Assembly: GCA_037783415.1 (NCBI GenBank)
Contig: JAZGTN010000012.1
Coordinates: 248,001-312,000 of the forward strand
Length of the DNA stretch: 64,000 nt
Direction of reading: 5' to 3'
From: Leptasterias polaris
Lineage: Eukaryota > Echinodermata > Asteroidea > Forcipulatida > Asteriidae
This document shows, piece by piece, positions 31,030 to 42,630 of this stretch. The notes under the pieces are model-generated. The model made no database searches, was not told where the DNA came from, and saw only the letters and a program-made list of their open reading frames with translations. The position numbers were made by a program, and so were the translations under genes. Positions within the stretch are counted from its first letter, which is position 1. Every line of letters begins with the position of its first letter.

Positions 31030-33250
31030 TAACTAGAGATAGTGATTGTGTACAATCACAGAGCTGTTCCGGTAATTATTGTTAATTTCGAGCTGCAAGA
31101 AATCACAAACATTACGACCTTATGACATGTGGTTCAGGAGATAAGAATATCTCATTTTTTGAGCTTCCTGTTTAGACCGGAAGTAAAGGTCAAAATGGGG
31201 TCACGGTTACCCAAGGCTAATCTCCAATGCCCATTAGGAGTCTAGAACTGAAAAAAGTTTGAAAATCGGTTGTGTAGTTCTTGAGATATGGTCTCACTTC
31301 CGGTTGACCCGGAAGTAAAAGTCAACATGGGGTCACGGTTACCCAAGGCTAATCTCCCATGCCCATTAGGAGTCTATAACTGAAAAAAGTTTGAAAATCG
31401 GTTGTGTAGTTCTTGAGATATGGTCCCACTTCCGGTTGACCCATAGGTAAAGGTCAACATGGGGTCACGGTTACCCAATGCTAATCTCCAATGCCCAAGG
31501 AGTCTATAACTGAAAAGGTTTGAAAATCGGTTGTGTAGTTCTTGAGATATGGTCCCACTTCCGGTTGACCCATCGGCAAAGGTCATCATGGGGTCACGGT
31601 TACTAAAGGCTAATCTCCAATGCCCAAGGAGTCAATAACTAAAAAAAGTTTGAAAAACGGTTGTGTAGTTCTTGAGATATGGTCCCACTTCCTGTTGACC
31701 GGGAAGTAAAGGTCAACATAGGGTCACGCTTACCCATTATTAATCTCAACTGCCAAAGGAGTCTATAACTGAAAAAAGTTTGGAAATCGGCTGTGTAGTT
31801 CTTGAAATATGGTCTCACTTCCGGTTGACCTGGAAGTAAAGGTCAACAATGGGTCACGGTTGCCCAAGGCTAATCTCCAATGCCCAAGGATTCTATAACT
31901 GAAAAAAGTTTGAAAATCAGTAGTATACTTCTTGACATGACAGAAACAAGTTTGGCTAATTAAATATTCATACCGCTGTCACGTGAATAATTAATTAAGA
32001 TTGTTTGTCAATAACATCTAAGCATTACTTCTGGGTGAACTGAGATAAGTCCCATTCTGGACAGGCTTTCACAATTCGCGAACCATATTCCAGCCTAACT
32101 GATCAATTGTTGCTGACTGAACCTAATCAAATAAGCACAGCATTGTAGCCACGGTTTGTATTTTGAACCACCTAAACGTATCTAAAACGATTTTTTTGGA
32201 CACAAAAAGAAAATACGCCTACAAATGACGTCATGATGACGTGACGAAAAATGTTAGACCGGAATTGACATCTAGAATACAAGACAAGTCCATAACTGAA
32301 AACAGTTTGAGTATCGGATGTGTACTTCTTGAGATATGGTGCTAACAAGATTGGCTAATTAAATATTCACAACGCTGTCACGTGAATAATTAATTAAGAA
32401 TTTTAACCTAATTACATCTATACGTTTATTCAAGGCATAAGCTTTAATATGGTATATGATTTGTCTACTTTTGATAATTCTAAGAGGGACAAAATGGCTT
32501 TTGAAAGAGACACAGGTTAAGTCAATACGATTTTAGGGAAAGGAAGAATAATAATTTAAAAAAATAAAAATCTGGACGAAAACAAAAGCTGTTCCGACTG
32601 AAAGGTCGGAACAGCTAATAATAATAATAAAAAGAATAAAATAAGATTGTTTGTCAATAACATCTATGCATTAATTCTGGGTGAACTGAGATAAGTCCCA
32701 TTCTTGACAGGCTTTCACAATTCGCGAACCATATTCCAGGCTAACTGATCAATTGTTGCTGACTGAACCTAATCAAATAAGCACAGCGTTGTAGCCACGG
32801 TTTGTGTTTTGAACCACCTAAACGTATTTAAAACGATTTTTTTGTACACAAAAAGAAAATACGCCTACAAATGACGTCATGATGACGTGACGAAAAATGT
32901 TAGAACAGATTTCACATCTACAATACGAGACGATCCCATATCTGAAAAAAGTTTGAAGATCGGATATATGGTGTTAACCAGATTGGCTAATTAAATATTC
33001 ATACAGCTGTCACGTGAATAATTAATTAAGAATTTTAATCTAATTACATCTAAAATTTAAGTCAGGGCCTAAGCTTTACAATGGTATATGATTTGTCTAC
33101 TTTTGATTATTTTAAGAAAGACATATGGCATCTGAAAGAGACACAGGTTAAGTCAATACGATTTAAGGGAAAGGAAGAATAATAATAAAAAGAATAAAAA
33201 GAATAAAAATCTGGACGATTTCAAAAGCTGTTCCGACTGAAAGGTAGCTA
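31030..33250. mobile_element. Composite element: 130-bp minisatellite plus tandem 640-bp block
   Basis: Bases 31130-31925 hold six copies of a 128-132-bp unit (ACCGGAAGTAAAGGTCAA, GGGGTCACGGTTACCCAAGG, GTTTGAAAATCGGTTGTGTA, TTCTTGAGATATGGT). Then a block starting AAGATTGTTTGTCAATAACA at 31998 is repeated at 32643. The first block ends with a perfect 12-bp-stem hairpin (32587-32616) and (AAT)n; the second with the same hairpin lacking six bases (33226-33249). The left boundary near 31030 contains a GCTGTTCCGGTAATT phrase matching the hairpin stem start. The class is unclear: Helitron-like or another non-autonomous element. Confidence 0.7.
32587..32616. repeat. Perfect hairpin at the element end
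   Basis: AGCTGTTCCGAC, loop TGAAAG, GTCGGAACAGCT, directly followed by AATAATAATAAT. A 12-bp perfect stem; CTAA right after the stem would fit a Helitron CTRR end before T. Confidence 0.9.
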
Positions 33251-34142
33251 ATAATACTACATGTACTACACGTAGAGATTTTTGCCTTTACTTGTGTTTT
33301 CTTTACATCATTGCCCAGACTTCATGCCCCTCCCATGTTTCTTGTCAAACCTGTAATTTTTATTTCCCCTTGAAGTTCAAGACATTGTTACCAAATGCCA
33401 TGCATTTCTTTTACCTGCTCAAGGTACAATGTATTAAGAGATTATAAGTGGCATTCGGAAGTAATAATGCATGCTTGGTATGATCGAATGGTTTCATCAG
33501 CTGTCTGGGCTAAATTGTTTGACCTTGAACAAAATAAGTTTAAAGTTCAAGTAACCACCAAAGCAACATCCTACAAGGTCTAAAGATGTTACATTTCTAA
33601 ATATTGATCTGTACATTTGTGTACAGGAATTTGTTGTAGTTCCTGAATTTCGATGATATTCAATCAAAAGGGCATTGAATTTAATAAATAATAATAATAG
33701 TGGCCATTTGTCTGTCTAAAAAGACACTCCTGGCGCAGGAGAGATGCAGAAGCAAGTGGGCCTACAATGAGTAAATATATGAAATTTTAAGCACAATAAT
33801 AAGTTTTTAAATGAGTTTTGAAGCTGGTATAAGTAGTGACTTGTCAGAGATTTTGGGGGAATTTGATCTTTTTACTGATGCAAAATTCCTCTTGAAATGT
33901 ATGGACCCATTTGTTGTTCATATCCGATGACGTCATGTTTCAAATTGCACTCTGAATATCAATTGAAATGACATTTTACACCATTTTAACGTAAGGTTAG
34001 AGACTTGTAATTTGTTGCCCGCTTTCATAAGCACCCCTCTATTTATTGGAAAATGAGTGCATCGCAAAAACTTCAATTGCCCTTGGAGATCCTCTCATGA
34101 GATACCTGTATACATCATAGTAGTGCATGGGCCAAATACCCA

Positions 34143-34278
34143 AACCCTGCACCCCCCTGGGGATTTTTGGAGACTGGTATTTTTGGAAACCTTATCCTAT
34201 GGGCTATTGAAATCAGGGTGTCTGCAAAATTCCTACTGGTGGGTAAGACCGTGAGGGCGCTTTTTCCAAAATGGCTGC
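34143..34278 (+). repeat. Left inverted arm around LINE remains
   Basis: CCCTGCACCCCCCTGGGGAT, GTGTCTGCAAAATTCC and GTGGGTAAGACCGTGAGGGC recur as the reverse complement at 38258-38392, about 4 kb away. Confidence 0.8.
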
Positions 34279-34914
34279 CAAAGAAACGTAATGATAGATG
34301 TTTACATTGTGGAAGGGCCTTGAAGTAGGGTACAAATGCAATTTTATTGCTGAAAATGATAGATGAGGGTGTCTAGAGCCAAAATCTGGCTTGGCACCCT
34401 TGGGCAATTTTTTAAATATTGACGTCACAAGCCACGCCCACTTTTCTGATTATGTAATAATTATGACAAATGTAGTTTGTCATAAAAACATATCATATTT
34501 GGTATCAAATTAAAGCTATTGGTGCATGAAATGCAAATATACAGATGAGAGAACAATAAAATGGAGGTCACTTTACGGTCATTAAAGGTCATACAAGGTC
34601 AAATATAAAGGAAAATGTAAGAAATCAAGTGTAAAATGTGCATATAAATATGTCACCAGTATTGCCATAGCAGGCAATGAAAATGAGACTTTACTGTCAT
34701 TTGAAAAGCCCTGTAAAATTGAAACCAATCGTACCATGCAAACCAGTCAAAATAGTGCAGCATTCATCGATCACCAAATGCATGACACATATCAGACCAG
34801 GTATTTATCTTTGTTTACCAAAACTAGAGGCTGAAGCGTTTAGAATTTAAACTACATGTCAACAGTATCATCATTTAAGCCAATGGTGTCACTTTCATGA
34901 TTTCCTCACAACCA

Positions 34915-36535
34915 TGGTGGCCTACGCAACAACTCTAACTGCACCTGAAGAGGAGAAGACGAAGTTCTATAATGATCTACGACATGCGGTAGAGGCTGTT
35001 CCCCATCACCACTTCCTTGCCACCCTTGGTGACTTCAATGCCTGACTGGGGCTGGGGGATGCTCCTTTCACCTTTCATCAAGACACAAACAACAACAGTT
35101 TGCGTCTGTGGCTGTCACCATCCGGGAGGAAGGCCCAGATCGACTTTATTCTGACCAGGAGGAAATGGCGTAACAGTATCATCAACTCTTATGCCCACAG
35201 TACCCTTCTCTACGGTAGGATCAGATCATAGAGTGGTGGTGATGAAGGTTCGTCTCAGCCTCCGAGCACCACGCAAGGCAGTGACAAGCAGGGTGAAGTA
35301 CAATTGGGAAAAGCTCAAGAGAAACAGCGATCTACAGGAGAGGTATGCCCGCCATGCCGTAGAAATTCAAAATCGATTGCAGGTATTGACGGAGGATGAT
35401 GATGATTCTGCAACCAACCGCTATGACAAGTTCGTGATAGCAAACAAGGAGGCTGCAGAGATCTGCATGGACAAGGTGAAGAGGTGGGGGGAGCCACATC
35501 TGATCCCCGGGCCGTCAGAGCTAGGGAGGAGATGGAAGTGGTCTACTGTTCTCTTGTAGCAGACCACAGCTTCACCAATCAAGAGGACGGTGTACAAAAG
35601 CTAGAAGGAAGTCCTACTTGAAACTTATGATCTCATCGAGGAGGAGGAGCTTACCCTAAAAATCAGAAAAGTGAAAGAAGCTCATGTCAACCAAACGCAT
35701 GCGGTGAGCTGGAGATTCATCAACGAGATTACCGACAGAAAGTCCTCCAGACCCTCCAAGATCATGGGAGATACCGATGACAACGGGTAGAGACATGGAA
35801 AAACCACTTCAAAAACCTTCTTGGTGATGAACCGGAGGTGCTGCAGCATGCTGGGTGCACAGGTGGAGGTGGATCAGGTGTTCGATACCCTGGACATCGA
35901 GGATGGCCCATTCAACCATGAGGGGCAAGGGGTGCGCTGAAGGGTGGAAAGTGCTGTGGAGATTCCGACCAGAGAGGTCTACGGTGGGGCACGTCATTGC
36001 TCTAGGAGACTTAATATTGAAGGTGTCAAGCATAAACATCTCCCTGCAGTCATCACCTTCATTGACTTCCGCAAGGTGTTTGACACTACCGGGTCAAGAT
36101 GAACATCCTCACCGCATATGGGATCCCCAAAAAGTTAGTGCAAGTGAATGGGGTAGCCTCAAAAAGTTTGTGCAAGTGAATGGGATAACCTACGCAAACA
36201 CCCCGGCCAGGGTCACTTAACTAGATGATGTCACTGTGTTCTTTGACATCCTGGCAGGAGTGTTTCAGGGTGACACCTTGGCCGGATTTCTCTTTATCAT
36301 CGTCCTCGACTACACCCTGAGGAAGGCGATCAATGGAAGAGAAGATGAGCTGGGCTTCACCATAGTGACCTACAAGAGCCGGCGAGTGGCTCCTGTGATG
36401 ATCACTGTTTTGCTGATGACATTGCACTTGTTTCAAATACATTGGAGCAGGCTCGAGACCTATTGCTGAAGGTTGGACTCCAGCTGAACACAAAGAAGAC
36501 CAAGATGCTCGCTACAACATCACTGACAATCATGG
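34915..36535 (+). pseudogene. Decayed non-LTR retrotransposon (endonuclease and RT)
   Basis: Fragments of an exonuclease-endonuclease-phosphatase domain: Leu-Gly-Asp-Phe-Asn-Ala at 35025-35042 followed by a stop, a QIDFILTRRKWRNS stretch, and the catalytic SDHR at 35221-35232. Next comes an open frame to 35559. A reverse transcriptase palm follows: GVFQGDTLAGFLFIIVLDYT near 36257, then ADDIALVSNTLEQAR from 36415 in another frame (the ADD active site). Frameshifts, stops and internal deletions show it is dead. Clade not resolved (RTE/CR1-like range). Confidence 0.82.
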
Positions 36536-36559
36536 TTGACATCTCGAATGACTAGTGAA

Positions 36560-38060
36560 TCAACTGCTATAAATGACAGACTCATGACCATGACAGCAGT
36601 TCTTCAATCTGGCAAAAGTGTGACTTTCAGCAGTGTTTATGCATCAACAATGCAGAGACGAGATGATGAAAAAGAAGCCTTCATATGAAGTTAATCGCAC
36701 CATCTCTAAGACCAAAGGTAAATTGATTGTGATTGCAGACTTCACACGAGTTGGAAAAGAATGAGTAGTTTGGCGTGGTGTATTTGGCAGACATGGTGTA
36801 GGAAAGATGAATTTTAACAGCCTGCTACTGCTACTGTCAATGGCAGCTTATGAGATCCAAGCAATGGCATCAGATAGATCACATCCTTGCGAATGCCGGC
36901 CGATGCACTCAAAAACATTTGCGTCACCCGCATGCTTCGGAGTGCAAACTGCTTCACAGACCATAGGCTGCTTATCACAAGGTGCAGATTTTTCACCATA
37001 CGTGACCAACAGGTTCAGCTCATCAACTTACAAAATACAACACAGCTATATGAACCCTCAACTTGACAGAGCTGAACTACGAAGTCGAATCCATGACCTA
37101 AAAAACAACTGGTTACAAGACAGAGCAGACAAAGTTGAGAAGTTTCCACAGAGGAAAAACTATCGCAACTTCTACACATCACTCAACATGATATATGGTC
37201 CAAGTTCTCATCCCATCATGACCACTGATGGCAAGCTTTCGAGACCTCCCCCAGAGACCTCAAAGCCAGATTGATGGAACATTTTTCTACTCTTCTAAAC
37301 CAATCTGCAGTGGCAACATTCAGGTCCTTGATAATTCATGACCTAGGAACAGGACCAACACTGGCTGAGGTAATCGAATCAATAGACGAAGTTTAAGAGA
37401 AGCCCTGGACCAGATGGCATACCCCCTGAAACACTAAAAAATGCATTACCGGAAAGCTCCATTAAAATAACTCCTGAGTTTGGTCACAAAAACTCAGAAA
37501 ATATGTTCACTTATTTAGTGGGAGTGTACATTGAATTACTTGGGTCATTAAACTTAATGGATGAGCAGTAAGTTTGCCTGGGGCAGTCAGCAGCGCTACT
37601 TTATGGTTTGTGCGTAATCCAATTAACTCCACTGTTTGGAAAAGGAATCACACGGAGATAACAGATGTGAGTTGCCAGACGAAAAGGATGTTTTATTTTA
37701 GCCTCTTTCTGAAATAGAGCTTTCCCGTAATGTGGAGGAGATGTCATGATTTAGGCACCTACATGTATGCAAAATCTTCAATGATATGTTGCATAAGAAC
37801 ATCTCTACCGACCTCAAGATTGCTAACATGTTGATCTACGAGAAAGGAGCCAAGTTTTGTGTGTGACAACTATGTATACAGAGGTATCTTTTCTCCTGAG
37901 CGTGGTAGATAAATGTTTTGCTGACATCTTGCTACAACGCCTCCAATAGGTCATGTAACAAAATTTCAGTCAGGATACAGAGCTGATAGAAGCACCATCG
38001 ATGTATACTCACTCTACGTCAACTAATTGAGAAAAGCAGAGAGCAGAGGCAACACATGGG
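36560..38060 (+). pseudogene. Second decayed LINE fragment
   Basis: A different element follows head-to-tail. It shows VWRGVFGRHGVGKMN at about 36768, an endonuclease signature known from LINEs and from genes captured from them; a frame from 36807 to 37274; then a PGPDGIPPETLKNA stretch near 37408 (RT N-terminal motif) and a decayed SGYRADRSTIDV-like stretch near 37968. Many stops. Its end is replaced by the right inverted arm region. Confidence 0.72.
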
Positions 38061-38257
38061 AAGGGGAAACGCCTACTTACTACTTTACTCGAGTGACTTC
38101 TAGTGCCACCATTTTGAAAAGCGCCCTCTATAATAAAAATCTAAGTGTACTTTAGTTCAACAGCTCTGTGGTATTATTCTCACTACAAATCAAGAAATGT
38201 AAAGATATTTGCCTGATTTTGGGGGCTAAAATATGCCATTTAGTGGTATTTTGGGGG

Positions 38258-38392
38258 CCATCTTGAAAACAGCGCCCTCACGGTCTTACCCACCACAAGG
38301 ATTTTTGCAGACAACCAGATTTCAAAAGTAATATGGTCAAGGGTTCCAAAAATGGTTGTCTCCAAAAATCCCCAGGGGGGTGCAGGGGGGGT
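38258..38392 (-). repeat. Right inverted arm around LINE remains
   Basis: Reads GCGCCCTCACGGTCTTACCC, AGGATTTTTGCAGACA and ATCCCCAGGGGGGTGCAGGG, the complement of 34143-34278 with scattered differences. Confidence 0.8.
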
Positions 38393-39497
38393 GGGGGTAG
38401 CCCACGGACTATAGGCACATACGCAGGCTGTAGAGTGAGGCATCCGGAATTCCTCAAACTTCAACATTTTTTTCCCTCGTAAGATTTGAAGCTTTGCGTG
38501 TAACACATGTACATGTGTTGGGAAGGAAATAGTTTGTTAGTGACAACCGCACGTAAAAGTAAAGGATTTCTTCCCAGAAAAACTACACCCTAAACTCAAC
38601 TAGATAGAAGGCACCGTTTTGGAGATGAATTTTCTTGATAAATTTGCTTTTTGTAGAGTACTTTGACCTCTCTTGTAAAAATGCTTTAGAAATAATAATT
38701 ATTATTTCTGTTGTTTTTGTTTAAAAACAGTGATGAAGCTCTAGAAACAGCTTTATTTATATATTTAAAATGATTGTAATCTAATTTCACATTGTTACCT
38801 GAAAGAAAAAGGAGAAGGAAAAAAAAATTGTGAGAATTGTTTTCACTGTTTCAAATCGTTTCAAACATTTTAGTTTAAATACCCACTCACAAGGGACTGT
38901 CTACCCACATTATAGTATTCTCAAAGGATTAGAATCGCTTTTCTGTAGAATCAGAAACTGCAGCACTGCCAGGATCCACCACCCACCACCCAACATCTGA
39001 GGTGGACCTCAAACTGATGCAGTGTTTACTTCCGGACCAAACGACAGTTACTCTTTGTCCATAACTTTCTAGCTAACAATGGAACATGTGGCTGTCATTT
39101 AGTTTGTCATTTTAACTGATTGTTTGTATTTATATTTCTTGTGTAATTTTTTCGTCAAGGTCCCCTGACTGCTACAGCTGGGATTACATGGTATATTTGA
39201 TGGAAACCAGTGAAGTTTGTGCAGATTTGAAATCACTAGGGACAAGGGACCTTAGCTTTTATTCTTTTGGGGTGGAAATTCCAGGATGATTTGTTGCTCT
39301 GTATAATTATGATTCATTTTCTTTCTTCTGTCTCTCAGTCAGACATTTAGCTTTGGGACAATATGGTGTTTAAATTTGCTCATTTACAATACTACTTCTC
39401 GCCAGGGAAGTACTATATTCTTGTCATAAGGAAGTATGAATTAGGGTTCCTAAATTCAAAACAGAGCATCCTCAAAACACCCAGACACTCCCCTCCC

Positions 39498-39703
39498 CAG
39501 TGTTGTAACCAAGTCATATTTCCTGAAGTCAAGTCACAAGGCAAGTTATTTTTTATCCAAGTCAAGTCAAGTTGTGAGTCATTTTTACTCAAGTCAAAAG
39601 CCAAGACACAAGTCATTTTTGTCCAAGTTAAGTCGCAAGTCACAAAAATTGGTGACTCGAGTCAGACTGGAGTCCAAGTCACTGACCCAGGTCATTAACA
39701 CTG
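39498..39703. repeat. MITE with CAGTGTT ends and (AAGTC)n interior
   Basis: CAGTGTTGTAACC at left, GGTCATTAACACTG at right. The interior is a run of AAGTCA/GAGTCA words, ending GACTCGAGTCAGACTGGAGT. CAGNG ends fit hAT elements. No clear 8-bp duplication because the flanks are C-rich. Confidence 0.7.
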
Positions 39704-40768
39704 CCCCCCTTCCCAGCTGAGACCACCTTCTCCATGCACCCTCATCCCCCTTTCCAGTCATGGCAGTTGATTGATTGTCTTTGGGCTTTACAATCCTGGT
39801 GTCCGATGTCTGGAACCGCCATTCAGATACCCACCAGTGGTCAAACCCTTCTCTACAATGCCACCCTGGTTGCTCTTAAAAATGCATAGGTAGCTGTTGT
39901 TTCCTCCCCCCCCCCAAGTCCCATAGTGTACTGGACAACTCTGTCAATATCAGTGTGATGAATGTGTTTTTTCCATTTGCTATCTGCTTTTGAGCAAACA
40001 TCTCATTTCCCAAGGTGATAGGTGCACTTTACACAGATGTAAAGGAGGCCAATACTTCAGATATTCAACCATTCATAAACTGACTACTACTTACATTGGT
40101 GTTGGAAATGCACACATTATTACTTACAACTATCAATAAGTTTTAAGTTTTATGGACACTTAAAAGTGTATATTATCTATCATACTCGGCCTTAAAAAGG
40201 GGTTGGCAAAATCAACATTTTTTTAAAGAGTTGTTAACTTCAAGTTTGTGTAAAGTGGAAAGACTTCATTCATTTAAGAATGTAGGAAAAAAACCCACTG
40301 AAAATGATTCTCTTCCCATATTCTCAGAAAATTTGAGGTGTCTGTAGTGCGGTTCTTGTCAAAAACAAATTCCACAAGCCAACTTTTTTGGTTTGCTGCA
40401 GTGCTAGGCTCTTGTTTTGGACAGGTTCCCTGTACCCTCTAGTGGCTTTTATTAGGAGTCCTTAGGGGAAAACCCCAGTGTCACCAGGTTCTGTCTTGCA
40501 CCTGGTATAAAACACTCAACAAGTTATTCCTATTTGTTATCATTCCGAGAAAATAGGTAATTGCTAAACGATTACATTCAAATTTTTGTGAATATTGTTC
40601 CAGCCTGCGGATAGTTATCAGACAGTCCCTGGTGATCATGACCAATAATGCTTTGCTGAACATGTGCAATGGTTTAGACTGAAGAAGTACACGGTACAAT
40701 GTTGCACTAAACGGGAACATTGGAACAAAATCACATTGAGGGAGTTCTGTCACTTCAGTGCTGCCCTG

Positions 40769-40961
40769 TGCCCAATTTCATACAGCTTCTTAAGCACAAA
40801 AAGTAGCTAAGCACAACAAAAGTATGCTTACCAGACTAAGGTTACCAGCCGAAATGCCATGTCACAAGTACATTTTGTGACTGGTATCCTGCTCATTCCT
40901 GCTTAGAAGACAATTGTTAAGCAATATTTTCTGCTTAAGCAGCTCTATGAAATTGGGCCCT
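40769..40961. repeat. Family A MITE, full length
   Basis: TGCCCAATTTCATACAGC at left, GCTCTATGAAATTGGGCC at right, the complete interior in the same orientation as 27821-28026. Confidence 0.88.
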
Positions 40962-41022
40962 GATGAGTCGTTTCGTTAATAAAAGGCTTTGTCGAATGAG
41001 TGCACTCATTATCTGGTACCTA

Positions 41023-41317
41023 GAGCCATTTTCAAGTTAGGCTTGAATTATATCTGGTACAATGACTTGCTTAGTCACAAGTCACCGCTAAAATTTGAAT
41101 TCCTCAGACTATATCGACAGTTGCTATGTCACTAAGTAAATTAAGGCAAGCTTTTGCGTAGTTACATAAGAGACAGCGAACACCCATATACAATTCTGAA
41201 TGAATGTGTATGGCAAAATGGTAACAGAGTTTGCTCATCTTCATATTCAAATCTGTAACTTGTGACTAAAGCAAGTCATTGTAACAGACATCATTTAAAT
41301 CTAATTTGCAAATGGCT
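41023..41317 (-). repeat. Family D MITE
   Basis: AGCCATTTTCAAGTTAGGC at left and CTAATTTGCAAATGGCT at right; the interior AGCGAACACCCATATACAAT and TGTGTATGGCAAAATGGTA are the reverse complement of parts of 58313-58664. Confidence 0.8.
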
Positions 41318-41365
41318 TTTTACTCACTGTTACATAAACAATATGCATGAAAGTTGGGAAAACTT

Positions 41366-41395
41366 GTACATGTACATGTACAGTACATGTATATA
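41366..41395. repeat. GTACAT repeat
   Basis: ACATGTACATGTACAGTACATGT, self-complementary; shorter ones lie near 20507 and 52150. Confidence 0.7.
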
Positions 41396-41767
41396 AAGAG
41401 GCTAGATTTTTCCCTGCGCTGTTCTATCAGTGCCCTTCTTTCTTTTCACAAAATGCACCCCTTGAAACTGAAACTGGACTCTCCCTTCAGAAAATCAACT
41501 TGATAGATTGTTAATGAACATGTGTCATTGAATGAAGAAATTCTATCCACTGGTAAAGGGTCTTCAGAGTGATGTCATGGAAAACTTCTCTAGTGACATT
41601 ACAACACACCCTTGAAATATTTCCAGCAATTTTCCCAGCCTCTCTAATGAAATCATGGAAATTTTTGGCTTTCAGAGAAAGTCCCAATAACTCTTTGGAT
41701 TACCTCATGGCCTATGTTAAACACAGAGCTTCCACATTAAATGTTTTCAATAACACCACCCCATATG

Positions 41768-41790
41768 CCCCCCCCCCCCCCCCCCCCCCC
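41768..41790. repeat. C23 homopolymer
   Basis: Twenty-three consecutive C within an intron; can form i-motif/G-quadruplex structures and is error-prone in sequencing. Confidence 0.9.
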
Positions 41791-42251
41791 GAAAAGAAAC
41801 AAACAATGAAATCAAACTTAAATAAACATAATAATAACACTAACAGGTTGCGTTGTTGGGGTTTTTTTTGGGGGGGGGTTGAATTATTTTATAAACACAT
41901 TGCATCAATTGTTTCATTTTTACGGGGACTTTTAAGTTGAGATTACACTACTGATTTTGTTATCATGATGCAATAGAATTGGACAATGTTTGTTGCACCA
42001 CATCAGCAGATAAGATCCTTAAAGTGTAACAGCCCCTCCCCCGCTTCCTATTCTAACCAAGTCCCAGAGAGAAGGTTACATCACTGCCTCGTTCAAGTAC
42101 CTAGAATCTTCCATGAGAATGAGGAAACCGATTCCAGTTCCTGAGCTCCCTAGTTGGGACATGATTGAGAGGATATCGGAACTGAGTTTCCCGTTGCCAA
42201 TGTTATGTAAGACCTCATGTGGAATTGTCACTATTTGCTTTTTTAAGTCCT

Positions 42252-42433
42252 GGCCCAACTTCACACAGCTGCCTTTGAAAGCACCAAAAGTAGCTAAGCT
42301 AAACAAAATAATGCTAACCAGATTAAGGTTACCAGCCATAATACCATGTAACACATATGTACCATTTATGACAGGTTTCCTGCTCATTTCTGCTAAGCAA
42401 TAAATTGTTCAGCAATATTTTCTGCCCAATGAG
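42252..42433 (-). repeat. Family A MITE, left member of inverted pair
   Basis: Begins GGCCCAACTTCACACAGCTG, contains AAGGTTACCAGCCATAATAC, and ends in TTCTGCCCAATGAGCA without the usual right terminus. It directly abuts the oppositely oriented copy at 42436. Confidence 0.82.
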
Positions 42434-42435
42434 CA

Positions 42436-42630
42436 GGGCCAAATTCATAGAGCTGCTTAAGCAGAAAATATTGCTTAACAATTTATTGCTTAGCAGAAAT
42501 GAGCAGGGTACCAGTCACAAAATGTACATGTGACATGGTAGTTTGCCTGGTAACCTTATTCTGGTAAGCATAATTTTGTTGTGCTTAGCCACTTTTTGTG
42601 CTTATAAGCAGCTCCATGAAATTGGGCCCA
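42436..42630 (+). repeat. Family A MITE, right member of inverted pair
   Basis: GGGCCAAATTCATAGAGCTG to CTCCATGAAATTGGGCCC, full length, oriented opposite to its neighbour. Together they make a 380-bp palindrome made of palindromes. Confidence 0.85.

Noticed and set aside
38955..39060. Possible extra TTLL5 exon encoding a Ser/Thr/Pro/His stretch (ALPGSTTHHPTSE)
   Set aside because: Acceptor-like TTTTCTGTAG is present but the only nearby donor (GAG then GTGGAC) ends in phase 0, which cannot join exon 12 (phase 1). Transcript evidence would be needed.
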